Assembly (NCBI RefSeq): GCF_007753095.1
Contig: NZ_CP036348.1
Coordinates: forward strand, 4,340,001-4,404,000
DNA length: 64,000 nt
Reading direction: 5' to 3'
From: Rosistilla carotiformis
Lineage (GTDB): Bacteria; Planctomycetota; Planctomycetia; Pirellulales; Pirellulaceae
In this document: positions 38,186 through 47,632 of the stretch, in pieces
Layout: the number at the start of each line of letters is the position of its first letter
How positions within the stretch are numbered: the stretch's first letter is position 1
Translations under genes and position numbers: made by a program
The notes under the pieces: generated by a model
What the model saw: only the letters and a program-made list of their open reading frames with translations
Database searches by the model: none
What the model was told of the DNA's origin: nothing

Positions 38186-39745
38186 ATGCCGGACAAACCA
38201 CTCGATCTCAGCAAATTGGCACTCCAACGCGGGCCGTCGCCCGGTGATTCGACCAGTGCGCGTCGACAGCCGCGACGCTGGTTGCTGCGTTACGCTTTGC
38301 CAATCGGTATCCTTTTGGGCTTCCTCGGTTTGTTGTTCGCTTCGGCGGGCCGACAGTGGATGCCTCAACAGGCGGTGACAGTGGTGCCGGTGATCGTCCA
38401 ACGCGGTGAGATCCAGCAGGCGGGGACGGCATTGTTCCAAGCCGCTGGATGGATCGAACCGCGGCCCAGCGCGATCAGCGTGGCGGCGCTGGCCCCCGGT
38501 GTGATCGAATCGCTGCTGGTCGTCGAAGGCCAGCAGGTTGCCAAAGACGAACCGATCGCGCGACTGATCGCGATCGATGCCGAATTGGCTGTCGAACAAG
38601 CGGAGGCGACGTTGGCGATTCGCAATGGTGAGTTGCGACGTGCCGAAGCGGAACGCGATGCGGCGATGATCCGCGTCGAACAACCGGTCCATCTGCAAGT
38701 TGCGTTGGCCGAAGCGAGGAGCGTGTTGGCCAAGGCGAAGACGCAGCGCGATGCGTTGCCGTTTTTGATCGAAGCGGCTGAGGCGGAGCGGAAGTTCACG
38801 GCCGACAGCGTTGCGGGGAAGACGGCGGCAAGGAATGCGATCGCAGGGATCGTATTGCAACGGGCTCAAAGCGAACACGCGCAAGCCGATGCGACGCTTC
38901 GCGAGCTGCGCGATCGTCAACCGAACTTGGAACGCGAGATCGATGCGGTGCAAAGTAAAGTCGACGCGTTGGAGACTCAGCTGAAGCTGTTGGTCGAAGA
39001 GCGCAGACAATTAGAAGAGGCTCATGCCAAAGTCGAATCGGCTGCGGCACTGCGAGACGAAGCAGCCTCGCTGTTGCGAGCGGCCAAGTTAAATCTCAAG
39101 CGGACCGTGGTCACCGCACCGATCGCCGGTCGCGTGCTGCGAGTCATCGCGTCGCCGGGAACCCGCGTGATGGGCTTGGAGCACAACTCGCGGCAGAGTT
39201 CTAGCACGGTGATCGAAATGTACGATCCGACGCGGCTGCAAGTTCGCGCCGATGTGCGACTCGACGACGTGCCGATGGTCGTCCCGGGGCAAAGCGTCGA
39301 GATCGAGACCGCTTCGGCGACCGGCACCCTGCACGGCCGCGTGTTGCAGTCGACCAGCGTCGCCAACATTCAAAAGAACACGTTGGAAGTGAAGGTCGAA
39401 TTGATCGACCCGCCGTCGAACGTGAGCCCTGAAATGTTGGTCACCGCGACATTTCTGGCTCCCGAGTTGCCGAAATCCTTATCCGAACCAACCGAAACGG
39501 TGCGGATCATGATACCGCAAAGTTTGGTTCAAACCGGGGAGACCGGCCCGTTTGCCTGGATAGTCGATTCCAGCGGTCTGGCACAGCGGAGACCGATCAA
39601 GTCGGGGAAGAGTAGCGAAGATGGACTGGTCGAGGTGCTGGAAGGTTTGCAGGTGACCGACAAAGTGATCGCGTCGGGGAGCGAAGGTTTGCAGGCGGGG
39701 GACGGCGTGCAAGTGACCGGCGAAGAGCAATCTCTGGGACGATGA
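38186..39745 (+). CDS. HlyD/MacA-like membrane fusion protein
   Basis: 519-residue periplasmic adaptor. One N-terminal helix (about 33-51, [19 protein letters not shown]). Lipoyl-like half [23 protein letters not shown], then a long coiled-coil hairpin (about 130-290, many Glu/Ala/Arg heptads), then a second lipoyl-like half with [12 protein letters not shown] and GTRVMG. Beta-barrel and membrane-proximal domains end the protein. It links the ABC permeases to a periplasmic or outer-membrane path. No TolC-like gene is in the window. Length is greater than MacA (about 370) because of the coiled coil. Confidence 0.85.
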   Translation: MPDKPLDLSKLALQRGPSPGDSTSARRQPRRWLLRYALPIGILLGFLGLLFASAGRQWMPQQAVTVVPVIVQRGEIQQAGTALFQAAGWIEPRPSAISVAALAPGVIESLLVVEGQQVAKDEPIARLIAIDAELAVEQAEATLAIRNGELRRAEAERDAAMIRVEQPVHLQVALAEARSVLAKAKTQRDALPFLIEAAEAERKFTADSVAGKTAARNAIAGIVLQRAQSEHAQADATLRELRDRQPNLEREIDAVQSKVDALETQLKLLVEERRQLEEAHAKVESAAALRDEAASLLRAAKLNLKRTVVTAPIAGRVLRVIASPGTRVMGLEHNSRQSSSTVIEMYDPTRLQVRADVRLDDVPMVVPGQSVEIETASATGTLHGRVLQSTSVANIQKNTLEVKVELIDPPSNVSPEMLVTATFLAPELPKSLSEPTETVRIMIPQSLVQTGETGPFAWIVDSSGLAQRRPIKSGKSSEDGLVEVLEGLQVTDKVIASGSEGLQAGDGVQVTGEEQSLGR

Positions 39746-39764
39746 TTCGAGAACAAGCGAGGCG

Positions 39765-40457
39765 ATGATGACACTGGTAGAACTGAAAAACGTCAGCAAG
39801 TCCTTCAGCAAGGGGGACGAAACGATCACGCCGTTGGACGACGTGAGCCTGCAGATCGACGAGGGAGAATTTGTCTCGTTGATGGGCCCCAGCGGAACCG
39901 GCAAGAGCACACTGTTGAATCTTGTCAGTGGGATCGATCGCCCCGACAGCGGTACGATCATCGTCGATGGGACCGAGGTGACGCGGTTGTCGCGGGGGCA
40001 GTTGGCCGATTGGCGAGCGGCAAACCTGGGCTACATCTTTCAAACGCACAACCTGATCCCGGTCCTCACGGCGTATGAAAATGTCGAGCTGCCGACGATG
40101 TTGTTGAAACTGACGCGAGCCCAACGGCGGCAGCGCGTCGAATTGGCTCTCGAAGCGGTCGGGCTTGCCGATCGATCCGACCACTACCCGCGGCAGTTGT
40201 CCGGTGGCCAAGAGCAACGCGTCGGGATCGCCCGGGCGATCGTGGCGCATCCCAAAGTTGTGGTCGCCGACGAACCGACGGGCAGCCTGGACACACAGAC
40301 CAGCGAACAGATCCAGTCCCTGTTGCAGCGACTGAACCGCGAACTGAACATCACGATGTTGATGGTCACTCACGACAGCGATGTCGCCGCGATCGCATCG
40401 CGGCAACTCGTTTTGGACCGCGGGAAATTTATTGAGTCGCAAACGGCGACCGTTTAA
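39765..40457 (+). CDS. ABC transporter ATP-binding protein, MacB/LolD-like
   Basis: 230 residues. Walker [10 protein letters not shown] (about 40-48), Q-loop, signature LSGGQEQRV (about 144-152), Walker B VVVADEP followed by TGSLD, and a switch His in MVTHD. All sites needed for ATP hydrolysis are present. Sequence style is that of the LolD/MacB group that drives FtsX-like permeases. Position between the HlyD adaptor and second FtsX-like permease, with gaps of 19 and 16 bases, places it as the motor of this exporter. ATG codons at 39765 and 39768 are both possible starts. Confidence 0.92.
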   Translation: MMTLVELKNVSKSFSKGDETITPLDDVSLQIDEGEFVSLMGPSGTGKSTLLNLVSGIDRPDSGTIIVDGTEVTRLSRGQLADWRAANLGYIFQTHNLIPVLTAYENVELPTMLLKLTRAQRRQRVELALEAVGLADRSDHYPRQLSGGQEQRVGIARAIVAHPKVVVADEPTGSLDTQTSEQIQSLLQRLNRELNITMLMVTHDSDVAAIASRQLVLDRGKFIESQTATV

Positions 40458-40473
40458 GGAGAAGGTGTCCTTC

Positions 40474-41607
40474 ATGTTGACCTACGTCCTGAAAACCTTG
40501 TGGCGTCATCGCGCTCGGACCTTGTTGACCGTCACCGGTGCGGCGGTGGCGATGTTCGTTTTTTGCTGCGTCGGGTCGGTGCAGGAGGGACTGGAGCGAT
40601 TGACGACCGGGACCGATGCGAACCGCAGCTTGATCGTCTTTCAGGAGAATCGGTTCTGTCCGACCAGCAGTCGGCTGCCCGAGGATTATGCGCAGAAGAT
40701 CATGAAGGTCGACGGAGTGCGCGAAGTGATGCCGATCCAGGTTTGGACCAACAACTGCCGCGCGAGCCTCGATATCGTCGTCTTCAACGGCGCCGATCCC
40801 AAACAGATTCAAGCGAGCCGACCACTAAAACTTGTCGCCGGTTCTTGGAGCGACTTCGAATCGCGGCGCGATGCGGCGATCGTCGGACGCAACGTCGCAC
40901 AGCGTCGCGGGATCGGCGTCGGCGATCAATTCTCGATCGGCGAGATCTCGGTGCAGGTCGCGGGTGTCTTCAGCTCAACCGTCCCGTCGGAAGAAAACCT
41001 GATCTACACCAGCCTTCAATTCCTGCAATACACTCGCGGTCTGGACAACGCGGGGCTTGTCACTCAGCACGAAGTCATGCTCGACGAGACCGCCCAGCCG
41101 GACCGCGTCGCGGCGGAGATCGACCAGGTATTGCGAGCCGGTTCGGTGGCGACGACGACGCGGCGGAAGGGAGCGTTTCAAGCGAGCACGCTGTCGGACC
41201 TAGTCGATCTGATCGGATTCGCCCACTGGCTGGGATACGCCTGCGTCGGCTTGGTCCTCTCGCTGGTAGCGACCACAACGGTGATGAGCGTTCAAGATCG
41301 GATCAAAGAATACGCCGTCTTGCAAACGATCGGCGTGAGACCGCTGCGGGCGATGCGATTGGTTTTGACCGAGAGCACCATTTTGTGCCTGATCGGCGGC
41401 GCCAGTGGAACGTTGTTGGCGGTGACCGCGCTGGCGGTCGGTGGTTATTCGATCGGTGCCGAAGGAGCGACGATTGCGTTCCGTCCGTCGTTTGGCTTGT
41501 TGTGGTCTGGACTGATCGTGTCGTTAGCTGTCGGAGTGCTCGCGGGGATGGCGCCGGCAATTCAAGCCGCAACGGTTCCGATCGTGCGAGCGCTGCGGCA
41601 GGAGTAG
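40474..41607 (+). CDS. FtsX-like ABC permease (second of two)
   Basis: 377 residues from ATG 40474, with AAGGAG a few bases upstream; a longer frame overlapping the ATPase gene is not used. N-terminal helix after [17 protein letters not shown], periplasmic domain about 45-250, and three C-terminal helices with [21 protein letters not shown] and [11 protein letters not shown]. It is clearly different from the first permease at 36471, which argues for a heterodimer. It ends the cluster; a hairpin follows at 41620. Confidence 0.88.
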   Translation: MLTYVLKTLWRHRARTLLTVTGAAVAMFVFCCVGSVQEGLERLTTGTDANRSLIVFQENRFCPTSSRLPEDYAQKIMKVDGVREVMPIQVWTNNCRASLDIVVFNGADPKQIQASRPLKLVAGSWSDFESRRDAAIVGRNVAQRRGIGVGDQFSIGEISVQVAGVFSSTVPSEENLIYTSLQFLQYTRGLDNAGLVTQHEVMLDETAQPDRVAAEIDQVLRAGSVATTTRRKGAFQASTLSDLVDLIGFAHWLGYACVGLVLSLVATTTVMSVQDRIKEYAVLQTIGVRPLRAMRLVLTESTILCLIGGASGTLLAVTALAVGGYSIGAEGATIAFRPSFGLLWSGLIVSLAVGVLAGMAPAIQAATVPIVRALRQE

Positions 41608-41619
41608 TTGGCCAAAAAG

Positions 41620-41653
41620 AACGATCGCGAACGCCGAGACGCTCGCGATCGTT
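41620..41653 (+). terminator. Terminator-like hairpin after the exporter cluster
   Basis: AACGATCGCGA pairs perfectly over 11 bases with TCGCGATCGTT, loop of 12 bases. The tail is TTGGATTCTT, so U-poor. Located between convergent genes and may serve both. Confidence 0.6.
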
Positions 41654-41735
41654 TGGATTCTTGTTGGTCCCGCGTCGTCGCGCTAGGTACTACGACGATA
41701 AGCAAAGGTTCGCCATGGTTGGCGAGGTCAGCGGA

Positions 41736-42131
41736 TTAGCGATGGCTGCCGATCCCGAGGTGCAGCGGACCGAGGTCCAGGTGGAAACCGTGGCTGTGGC
41801 TAGTGCTTGGGTAGGTGGGGACAGGGACGGGAACGTAGGGAGTCACCGGTGCGGGATAGCGATTGGGGAGATAGCCTCGCCGAGGACTTTGCGGTACGGG
41901 TGGGTAGTGCGCAATGTGTCCCTTGCCGTGGCTGCTGTAGGGAACGACGAACTTGGGACTGCGGTTATCGTGATGGTGCCCGGCACGGTCGTGCGATTGG
42001 CGATGCTGCGGCGACCGGGCGTTGTGCGCCGACCGCCCCGAATCGCGATAATCTCTGGCTTGAGCGTCCGATGTTCCTGCCAAAACGGTGATTCCGGTTA
42101 CCAATGCAGCGATGGTCAAAATACGTTTCAT
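41736..42131 (-). CDS. Small exported His/Pro-rich protein
   Basis: 131 residues from MKRILT at 42131, with a short signal peptide ending near AQA. The mature part is low complexity: His/Arg/Ser-rich (HRQSHDRAGHHHDNR), then Pro/Tyr/Val-rich (PAPVTPYVPVPVPTYP), ending DLGPLHLGIGSHR. Likely disordered, extracellular or in the cell envelope, possibly metal-binding because of His clusters. Not recognised. An upstream ATG four codons earlier is possible. Codon use fits its neighbours. It faces the exporter cluster tail to tail. Confidence 0.55.
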   Translation of the reverse strand: MKRILTIAALVTGITVLAGTSDAQARDYRDSGRSAHNARSPQHRQSHDRAGHHHDNRSPKFVVPYSSHGKGHIAHYPPVPQSPRRGYLPNRYPAPVTPYVPVPVPTYPSTSHSHGFHLDLGPLHLGIGSHR

Positions 42132-42704
42132 TCGTCGTTCCATTCAAAAGGGGGGAGGTGATCGAGCGGACTCAGCCGCTGCGTTCACTTAACGCAGGCG
42201 GTGTGCCAAACGCGAAATCCCTGTAATGTGTGGATAACGTCGATCGGCGTGCCGTCATTCGGACGACACTCCGTCGTCGTTCGGATCTCAGGTCGGGAAC
42301 TGCCGAGCCGAGGGAACCGTTTGATTTGATCGAACGTTGGGAAGAGGCCGCAGATGTTGTCTCGATTCCGTTCCGCCGCGCCGTGACTGGGAAATCGGAG
42401 GGGAGACACGCTGGGGAAGTTTCAGCGCGTGGTGCAATCCCGCCACCGAAAACAATTGACCATGGCAATCGCTGGCCGCGCCGATTGTCTATAGAAAACT
42501 ATCGCGAAACCACGATTTCCCCCACCGAGTGGCGGAGGACATCCGGCGGGCCGTATGACGACATCAAGGGCGGGGTCCAGGCCATAACGGTCTGTGGGCT
42601 TCATCGCTTTTAAACGTTCCCATTGTTGCCACCGGGGGCGATCCTGGGTAAGCTCTTGGCGACGATTAAAGGCCACTATTCGAACTTAAGGTGACACAAA
42701 ACCG
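42132..42704. other. Intergenic region upstream of transketolase, no gene seen
   Basis: About 570 bases. A perfect hairpin CTGCGTT-CACTT-AACGCAG (42179-42197) lies near the start of the His/Pro-rich gene. The tkt promoter should be in the right half, but no clear -35/-10 pair was found. An open frame of 127 codons on the plus strand (42230-42613) has no features of a real protein. Confidence 0.5.
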
Positions 42705-44759
42705 ATGTCAGCAGTAACCACAAATATCCGTCAAACCGCAATCGATACGATCCGCACCCTGAGTATGGATGCCGTTCAGACGGCTAACAGCGGTCACCCT
42801 GGCACGCCGATGGCGCTGGCGCCGGTCGCTTATCAATTGTGGAACGAAGCGATGCGTTACGATCCACAACACCCTCAGTGGCCCAACCGCGATCGCTTTG
42901 TGCTGTCGTGCGGCCATGCATCGATGTTGCTTTATAGCGTCTTGCATCTGACGGGCGTTCAAGAGGTCGATCAAGCGGGCGAGCCTGTCGGTCAAGAAGC
43001 GATCTCGTTGGACAACATCCGCAACTTCCGCCAGTTGGAAAGCCCATGTGCTGGGCACCCTGAATATGGCGAAGCGAGCGGCATCGAAACCACGACGGGG
43101 CCTTTGGGCCAAGGGATCGCGACCAGCGTCGGAATGGCGATTGCATCGCGTTGGTTGGCGGCGCGTTACAACACCGCCGAACACACGCTGTTCGATAACG
43201 ATGTCTACGCGTTGTGCGGCGATGGCGACATGATGGAAGGCGTGGCGTGCGAAGCGGCTTCGATGGCCGGTCACTTCAAGCTGTCGAACCTGTGCTGGAT
43301 CTACGACGATAACAAGATCACGATCGAAGGGCACACCGACCTTACGTTCAGCGAGAACCAAGTCGATCGCTTCAAGGGCTACGGTTGGCACGTGATCGAA
43401 GTCGCCGACGCCAACGACCTGGAAGCTCTGGCCGCAGCGGTTGAACAATTCAAAGCGAACACCGACGCGCCAACTCTGATCGTCGTCCGCAGCGTGATCG
43501 GCTTCGGTTCGCCAAACAAAGCCAACTCGCACAACGCTCACGGCGCACCGCTCGGTTGGGACGAGATCGAACTGACCAAGAAGGCTTACGGTTGGCCAAC
43601 GACCGAGAAGTTCTTCGTTCCCGAGGGCGTCAAAGAACACTTCCAAGAAGGGATCGGCGCCCGCGGCGCTGCGGCTTACAAGCAATGGCAAGACGTTTGG
43701 GCTGCTTACCAAACCGCCAATCCCGAGAAGGCTGCGGAACTGACAACCTTCTTCGCTGGCGATCTGCCCGAGGGCTGGGATTCGGAAATCCCAACGTTCG
43801 ACGCGGACGAAAAGGGAATGGCGTCGCGCGTCAGCGGTGGCCAAGTGCTCAACGCGATCGCTAAGAACATTCCTTGGATGGTCGGTGGTTCGGCCGACCT
43901 CGCGCCAAGCACCAACACCCTGCTGAAGTTCGAAGGTGCCGGGGACAATGGTCCCGATACGCCTTGCGGACGCAACATGCACTACGGCATTCGCGAACAC
44001 GCGATGAGCGCCGTCTGCAACGGAATGTCGTTGACGGGGCTGCGTTCTTACGGTGCGACCTTCTTCGTCTTCACCGACTACATGCGTGGCGGAATGCGTT
44101 TGAGCAGCATCATGCATCAGCCCGTTCTGTACGTTCTGACGCACGATTCGATCGGATTGGGCGAAGACGGACCAACGCACCAACCTGTGGAGCACTTGGC
44201 TGCGTGCCGTGCGATGCCAGGTCTGTACGTCTTCCGTCCCGGCGATGCCAACGAAGTGGCTGAATCGTATCGCGCCAGCATGGCACTTTCGGATCATCCA
44301 TCCGCGATGGTTCTTTCGCGTCAAAACCTGCCAACGCTGTGCCGCGAGAAGTTCGCACCGGCCTCGGGAACCGCCAAGGGTGGTTACGTGTTGGCCGACT
44401 CCGATGGTGAACCCGAATTGATCCTGATGGCCAGCGGCAGTGAGTTGTCGCTTGCGGTCGAAGCTTACGAGCAATTGAAGGCCGCCGGCGTGAAGGTTCG
44501 CGTCGTCAGCATGCCTTGCTTCGAACTGTTCGAAGACCAAGACGCCGCGTATCGCGAGAGCGTGTTCCCCGCGTCGTGCACCGCACGCGTCGCCGTTGAA
44601 GCTGGCATCCGCCAGTGCTGGGATCGTTACTTGGGCAGCGAAGGCGAGTTCGTCGGCATGGACAGCTTCGGCGCTTCGGCACCGGCTCCCCAGCTGTACG
44701 AAAAGTTTGGCATCACGACCAAAAACATCGTTGCCGAAGCGAAAGCGTTGTTGGCGTAA
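42705..44759 (+). CDS. tkt: Transketolase
   Basis: 684 residues; moves two-carbon ketol units in the pentose phosphate pathway with thiamine diphosphate. Conserved parts: SGHPGTPMALAP near the N-terminus, thiamine motif GDGDMMEGVACEAASMAG...YDDNK (about 170-208), His in HNAHGAPLG, pyrimidine domain with GIREHAMSAVCNG (Glu is the catalytic acid for the cofactor), and DSIGLGEDGPTHQPVEHL. Length is normal. Start MSAVTTNIRQ is unambiguous. Stands alone; the acyltransferase converges on it. Confidence 0.98.
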   Translation: MSAVTTNIRQTAIDTIRTLSMDAVQTANSGHPGTPMALAPVAYQLWNEAMRYDPQHPQWPNRDRFVLSCGHASMLLYSVLHLTGVQEVDQAGEPVGQEAISLDNIRNFRQLESPCAGHPEYGEASGIETTTGPLGQGIATSVGMAIASRWLAARYNTAEHTLFDNDVYALCGDGDMMEGVACEAASMAGHFKLSNLCWIYDDNKITIEGHTDLTFSENQVDRFKGYGWHVIEVADANDLEALAAAVEQFKANTDAPTLIVVRSVIGFGSPNKANSHNAHGAPLGWDEIELTKKAYGWPTTEKFFVPEGVKEHFQEGIGARGAAAYKQWQDVWAAYQTANPEKAAELTTFFAGDLPEGWDSEIPTFDADEKGMASRVSGGQVLNAIAKNIPWMVGGSADLAPSTNTLLKFEGAGDNGPDTPCGRNMHYGIREHAMSAVCNGMSLTGLRSYGATFFVFTDYMRGGMRLSSIMHQPVLYVLTHDSIGLGEDGPTHQPVEHLAACRAMPGLYVFRPGDANEVAESYRASMALSDHPSAMVLSRQNLPTLCREKFAPASGTAKGGYVLADSDGEPELILMASGSELSLAVEAYEQLKAAGVKVRVVSMPCFELFEDQDAAYRESVFPASCTARVAVEAGIRQCWDRYLGSEGEFVGMDSFGASAPAPQLYEKFGITTKNIVAEAKALLA

Positions 44760-44809
44760 CGCCGTTGGAAAACGGTGACGCTGCGAGCTTCGCGGCGTCG
44801 CCAAGATCG

Positions 44810-44835
44810 GGCGCTACTGGAAAATCAGTAGCGCC
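44810..44835. terminator. Bidirectional hairpin between transketolase and acyltransferase
   Basis: GGCGCTACTG, loop GAAAAT, CAGTAGCGCC, a perfect 10-bp stem. It overlaps the 3' end of the convergent acyltransferase gene (stop at 44825). A smaller hairpin, GACGC/GCGTC, is at 44777-44799. No long T tract in either direction. Confidence 0.55.
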
Positions 44836-45910
44836 AACGTGGCTTCGCAGCCGCCAGAGAGACCGGCTTCATTGTTCGTCCGCCTGTTAAAACGGCGACA
44901 AGGGTTGGTGTGTACCGGCTGGCCAGTTGAGCCAGCAGCAAGCTGCAAAGGATCGCCGTTGGCGCGGCGATCCAAAAGCTGAACTCTTCGCCGACGATCT
45001 TGTTGGCGATCCGGCGGAGCACTTCTCGCATCGGGAATTCGTGCACCAAGTAGACGAAAAAGCTGAACTCGGCCAGCCGGCTGATTCGCTCATTCCGGAT
45101 CCGCTGAGCGATGCTCAACAGCCCAAGGCATCCCGTTGCGATGGCGGCTTTCTGTAGCAGCAGCGAAAGCGTGGAGAAATCGCGGACGTACCAGTTATCG
45201 AAGCTTGGATCGATGGCGACGCGAATCCCCAACAATAGGCTCCAGGTCGCAAACAGCGCGACGCAAACGCCTTTCGGAGCGCGGATCAAGCGTTCCAATA
45301 AATCGATCCGGTTGACAGCCCAGCATCCAAGTGTGAAGCCGAGCAGCGTTTCGACGTTCAGAGCGTACCATCCGGCGATGATCGGCGCGGGTTGCCATTC
45401 CATCGTCCACAGCACTGCCAGAAGCCCCAGCGTGATGCGTGGTGCGCGGCGGACGGCGAACTGGATCAGCGGCGCCGCGACGACCAACAGCATCAGATCG
45501 CGGAGGAACCACAATTGTTCAGCCAATGGATGCAGGACGATCCGGGCGAAGAACTGGCTGGGTTCCAGTTGTGTCGGTTTGCCGGTCAGCATCTGGATCG
45601 TCGACCAACTGGCCAGCGCGATCAACGAGATCAACAGGTAGGGAACCAGCAAGCTGGAGGCTCGCTGCCGCAGCTTGGCGAGGTAGTTGTTGTAGCTGCC
45701 GGTGAAGGTTAGAAAGTAGAAGAACCCAGCGGCAAAGGCGAAGACGGGGACCGCGATTCGGGCGATTCCGTTGATTAAAATTTCTTGAAGCCAGCCATTT
45801 AGATTCCCACCCGTGGCTGCCGCCGAGCGATAGTGAATCAGTACGACCAATGCGGTTGCCCACAGGCTGGCGGTACGGAACGACTGTTTTAATTCCTGCG
45901 ACGGTTGCAT
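44825..45910 (-). CDS. Acyltransferase 3 family membrane protein
   Basis: 361 residues, about ten helices, of the acyltransferase-3 (OafB/OatA-like) family that adds acetyl or other acyl groups to surface sugars. ALVVLIHYRS at about 20-29 carries the catalytic His of helix 1. FFYFLTFTGSY and WFLRDLMLLVVAAP follow. There is no SGNH domain. Divergent from a polysaccharide flippase 147 bases away, so both probably act on surface polysaccharide. Substrate unknown. Confidence 0.85.
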   Translation of the reverse strand: MQPSQELKQSFRTASLWATALVVLIHYRSAAATGGNLNGWLQEILINGIARIAVPVFAFAAGFFYFLTFTGSYNNYLAKLRQRASSLLVPYLLISLIALASWSTIQMLTGKPTQLEPSQFFARIVLHPLAEQLWFLRDLMLLVVAAPLIQFAVRRAPRITLGLLAVLWTMEWQPAPIIAGWYALNVETLLGFTLGCWAVNRIDLLERLIRAPKGVCVALFATWSLLLGIRVAIDPSFDNWYVRDFSTLSLLLQKAAIATGCLGLLSIAQRIRNERISRLAEFSFFVYLVHEFPMREVLRRIANKIVGEEFSFWIAAPTAILCSLLLAQLASRYTPTLVAVLTGGRTMKPVSLAAAKPRWRY

Positions 45911-46057
45911 GGATTGCGATGGTGGAATTAGGGCGAAGGAAGCGATTGCGCGGACGGCCGCAGCGACGGCGCGGACCGTTTGTGTAGCCGCTGTGAAACT
46001 CTAGCACGCCGACCGCTAGAGGATCTTTTTGGAATACGGTCGCGGAGAAACAACGAC

Positions 46058-47374
46058 TTGGATGCGGCGTCCCCCATCACCGAACCACGACGCTGGCAGG
46101 TCGTCCCGTTGGTGATGGTTGCGCTGAACGTGGTCGGGATCTTTCTGGGTTATGGCGCGACGATCGTCTTGGCTCGCGAACTGTCGCACCTCGCATTCGA
46201 CCAGTACATCGGTGCGATCGCAACGCTGGGGCTGTTCGCAGCGCTCGCCGAGGGTGGGTTTGGCAAATACGGCCTCCGCGTGATCCCGATCTACAACGAA
46301 GCGCAAGATGGTGGGCGGATCGCGGGCTATTTGCGATTTGCGTTCCTGGGAACGTTGTTGCTGAGCCTTCTGTTGGCGATCGCAATGATCGTCCTGGCGG
46401 CTCCCTTGCACTCGGGCAACCGGCGTGATGTGGTGACGCTGGCGTTTGTCTATCTGCCTTCGATGGCCGGCGCGGGCGTGGTCATCGACCTGCTGCTGGC
46501 GTTCCGAATGCCGATCATCGCGATGGTGATCTCGCGGATCGTGATCCCGGCAACGACGTTGGTCTTGATTCTGACACTCACCCAGACGATGCACTTTACC
46601 GCCAGTCATGCCGTCTTGTGTTTTGCCAGCGGGAGCGTGCTGGCGCTGCTGTTGGGGATGTTGATGTGCTACCGCCAAGCGAGTCCGCTGGTCGCCGGTG
46701 CCGAGGTGGAAACGAACGTCCGCGGTTGGATCAGCGAAAGCGTGACGTTCATGTTTTTTACCTTCATGGTCTCGTGGCTGTTCCGTTCGACGTTGGTGAT
46801 CACCCACCACATGCCGCACGGGGATATTGGGGTCGGGCTGTTGGCTCCCGCATTTGAAACCGGCGGACTGATCTTGCTGCTGAGCAAATCGACCGACAAG
46901 TTCTTTCAGCCAGCGGTCTCGCTGTATCTGGAGGCGAACAATTGGCGGCAGATGTCGATTCTTCGGCGCGACCGCGCGCTGATGGTTGGAGCCGGGATCA
47001 TCCTGTTTTTACTGGTCGTCCTGTTTTTCGGGAAATCCATTTTGGGAATCTACGGGCCCGACTTTGTCGCTTCGTACCCAGCCCTCTGTTGGGTCGCGGT
47101 CGGTTCGAGCATGACGACACTATTTTCGCTGGCCCCCACGTTTTTGCTGTACGCCGGCCGGCGACGTCTGCTCACGTGGCTGCTGGGGCTGCATGCGGCG
47201 CTGCTGCTGGTCATGACCGTGATCCTCTATGCAGAGTTTGGCGGAACCGGCGCCGCGGCGGCTTATGCGGTCTGCGTCACTTCGTATTCGTTGTCGAACC
47301 TCTATTTCGCCAATCGCGAGTTCCAGAAGCTGAAATCCAACCTGCGGGAAACCGATCCGATCGCGATCGATTGA
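46058..47374 (+). CDS. Oligosaccharide flippase, Wzx-like
   Basis: 438 residues in this call, about 12-14 helices, of the MOP superfamily; moves lipid-linked glycans across the cytoplasmic membrane. Clear features: LGYGATIVLARELSHLAFDQY near the start, conserved early helices, and YAGRRRLLTWLLGLHAALLL late. The start is uncertain: the frame opens with TTG at 45980, but TTG 46058 has GGAG 12 bases upstream and gives a short N-terminus (LDAASPITEPRRW), and ATG 46115 would cut into helix 1. Neighbour of an acyltransferase. No glycosyltransferases in the window. Confidence 0.82.
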   Translation: MDAASPITEPRRWQVVPLVMVALNVVGIFLGYGATIVLARELSHLAFDQYIGAIATLGLFAALAEGGFGKYGLRVIPIYNEAQDGGRIAGYLRFAFLGTLLLSLLLAIAMIVLAAPLHSGNRRDVVTLAFVYLPSMAGAGVVIDLLLAFRMPIIAMVISRIVIPATTLVLILTLTQTMHFTASHAVLCFASGSVLALLLGMLMCYRQASPLVAGAEVETNVRGWISESVTFMFFTFMVSWLFRSTLVITHHMPHGDIGVGLLAPAFETGGLILLLSKSTDKFFQPAVSLYLEANNWRQMSILRRDRALMVGAGIILFLLVVLFFGKSILGIYGPDFVASYPALCWVAVGSSMTTLFSLAPTFLLYAGRRRLLTWLLGLHAALLLVMTVILYAEFGGTGAAAAYAVCVTSYSLSNLYFANREFQKLKSNLRETDPIAID

Positions 47375-47632
47375 CGCCGATCGGGCGGACGACCGACAGA
47401 TACCCGGCACCGCAGAAGGTTTCACGAACCGATTGCCTTCAATTTTTCAGTTGCCGCGCGGCGGTCGATAGTCGTCAAGTTTATAGCGGTTGGGCATTGT
47501 GGCGCGTGCAATGCAAGGATTTGCAGCGCAGAAGAAGGTTCCGGGCCCTACCACTTTCGCCGTGGTTTGTTAACATTGCCGGGGTTTTGCGCCCGTCTTG
47601 AACTCTTCCACTCCATCAAAGGTTCCCTTCCT

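Noticed and set aside
42230-42613. Open frame of 127 codons upstream of transketolase
   Set aside because: No Shine-Dalgarno site, low-complexity Arg-rich product, no recognisable family.
42708-44804. Open frame of 698 codons on the minus strand across transketolase
   Set aside because: Same cause as above; no protein features, and the sense gene is certain.
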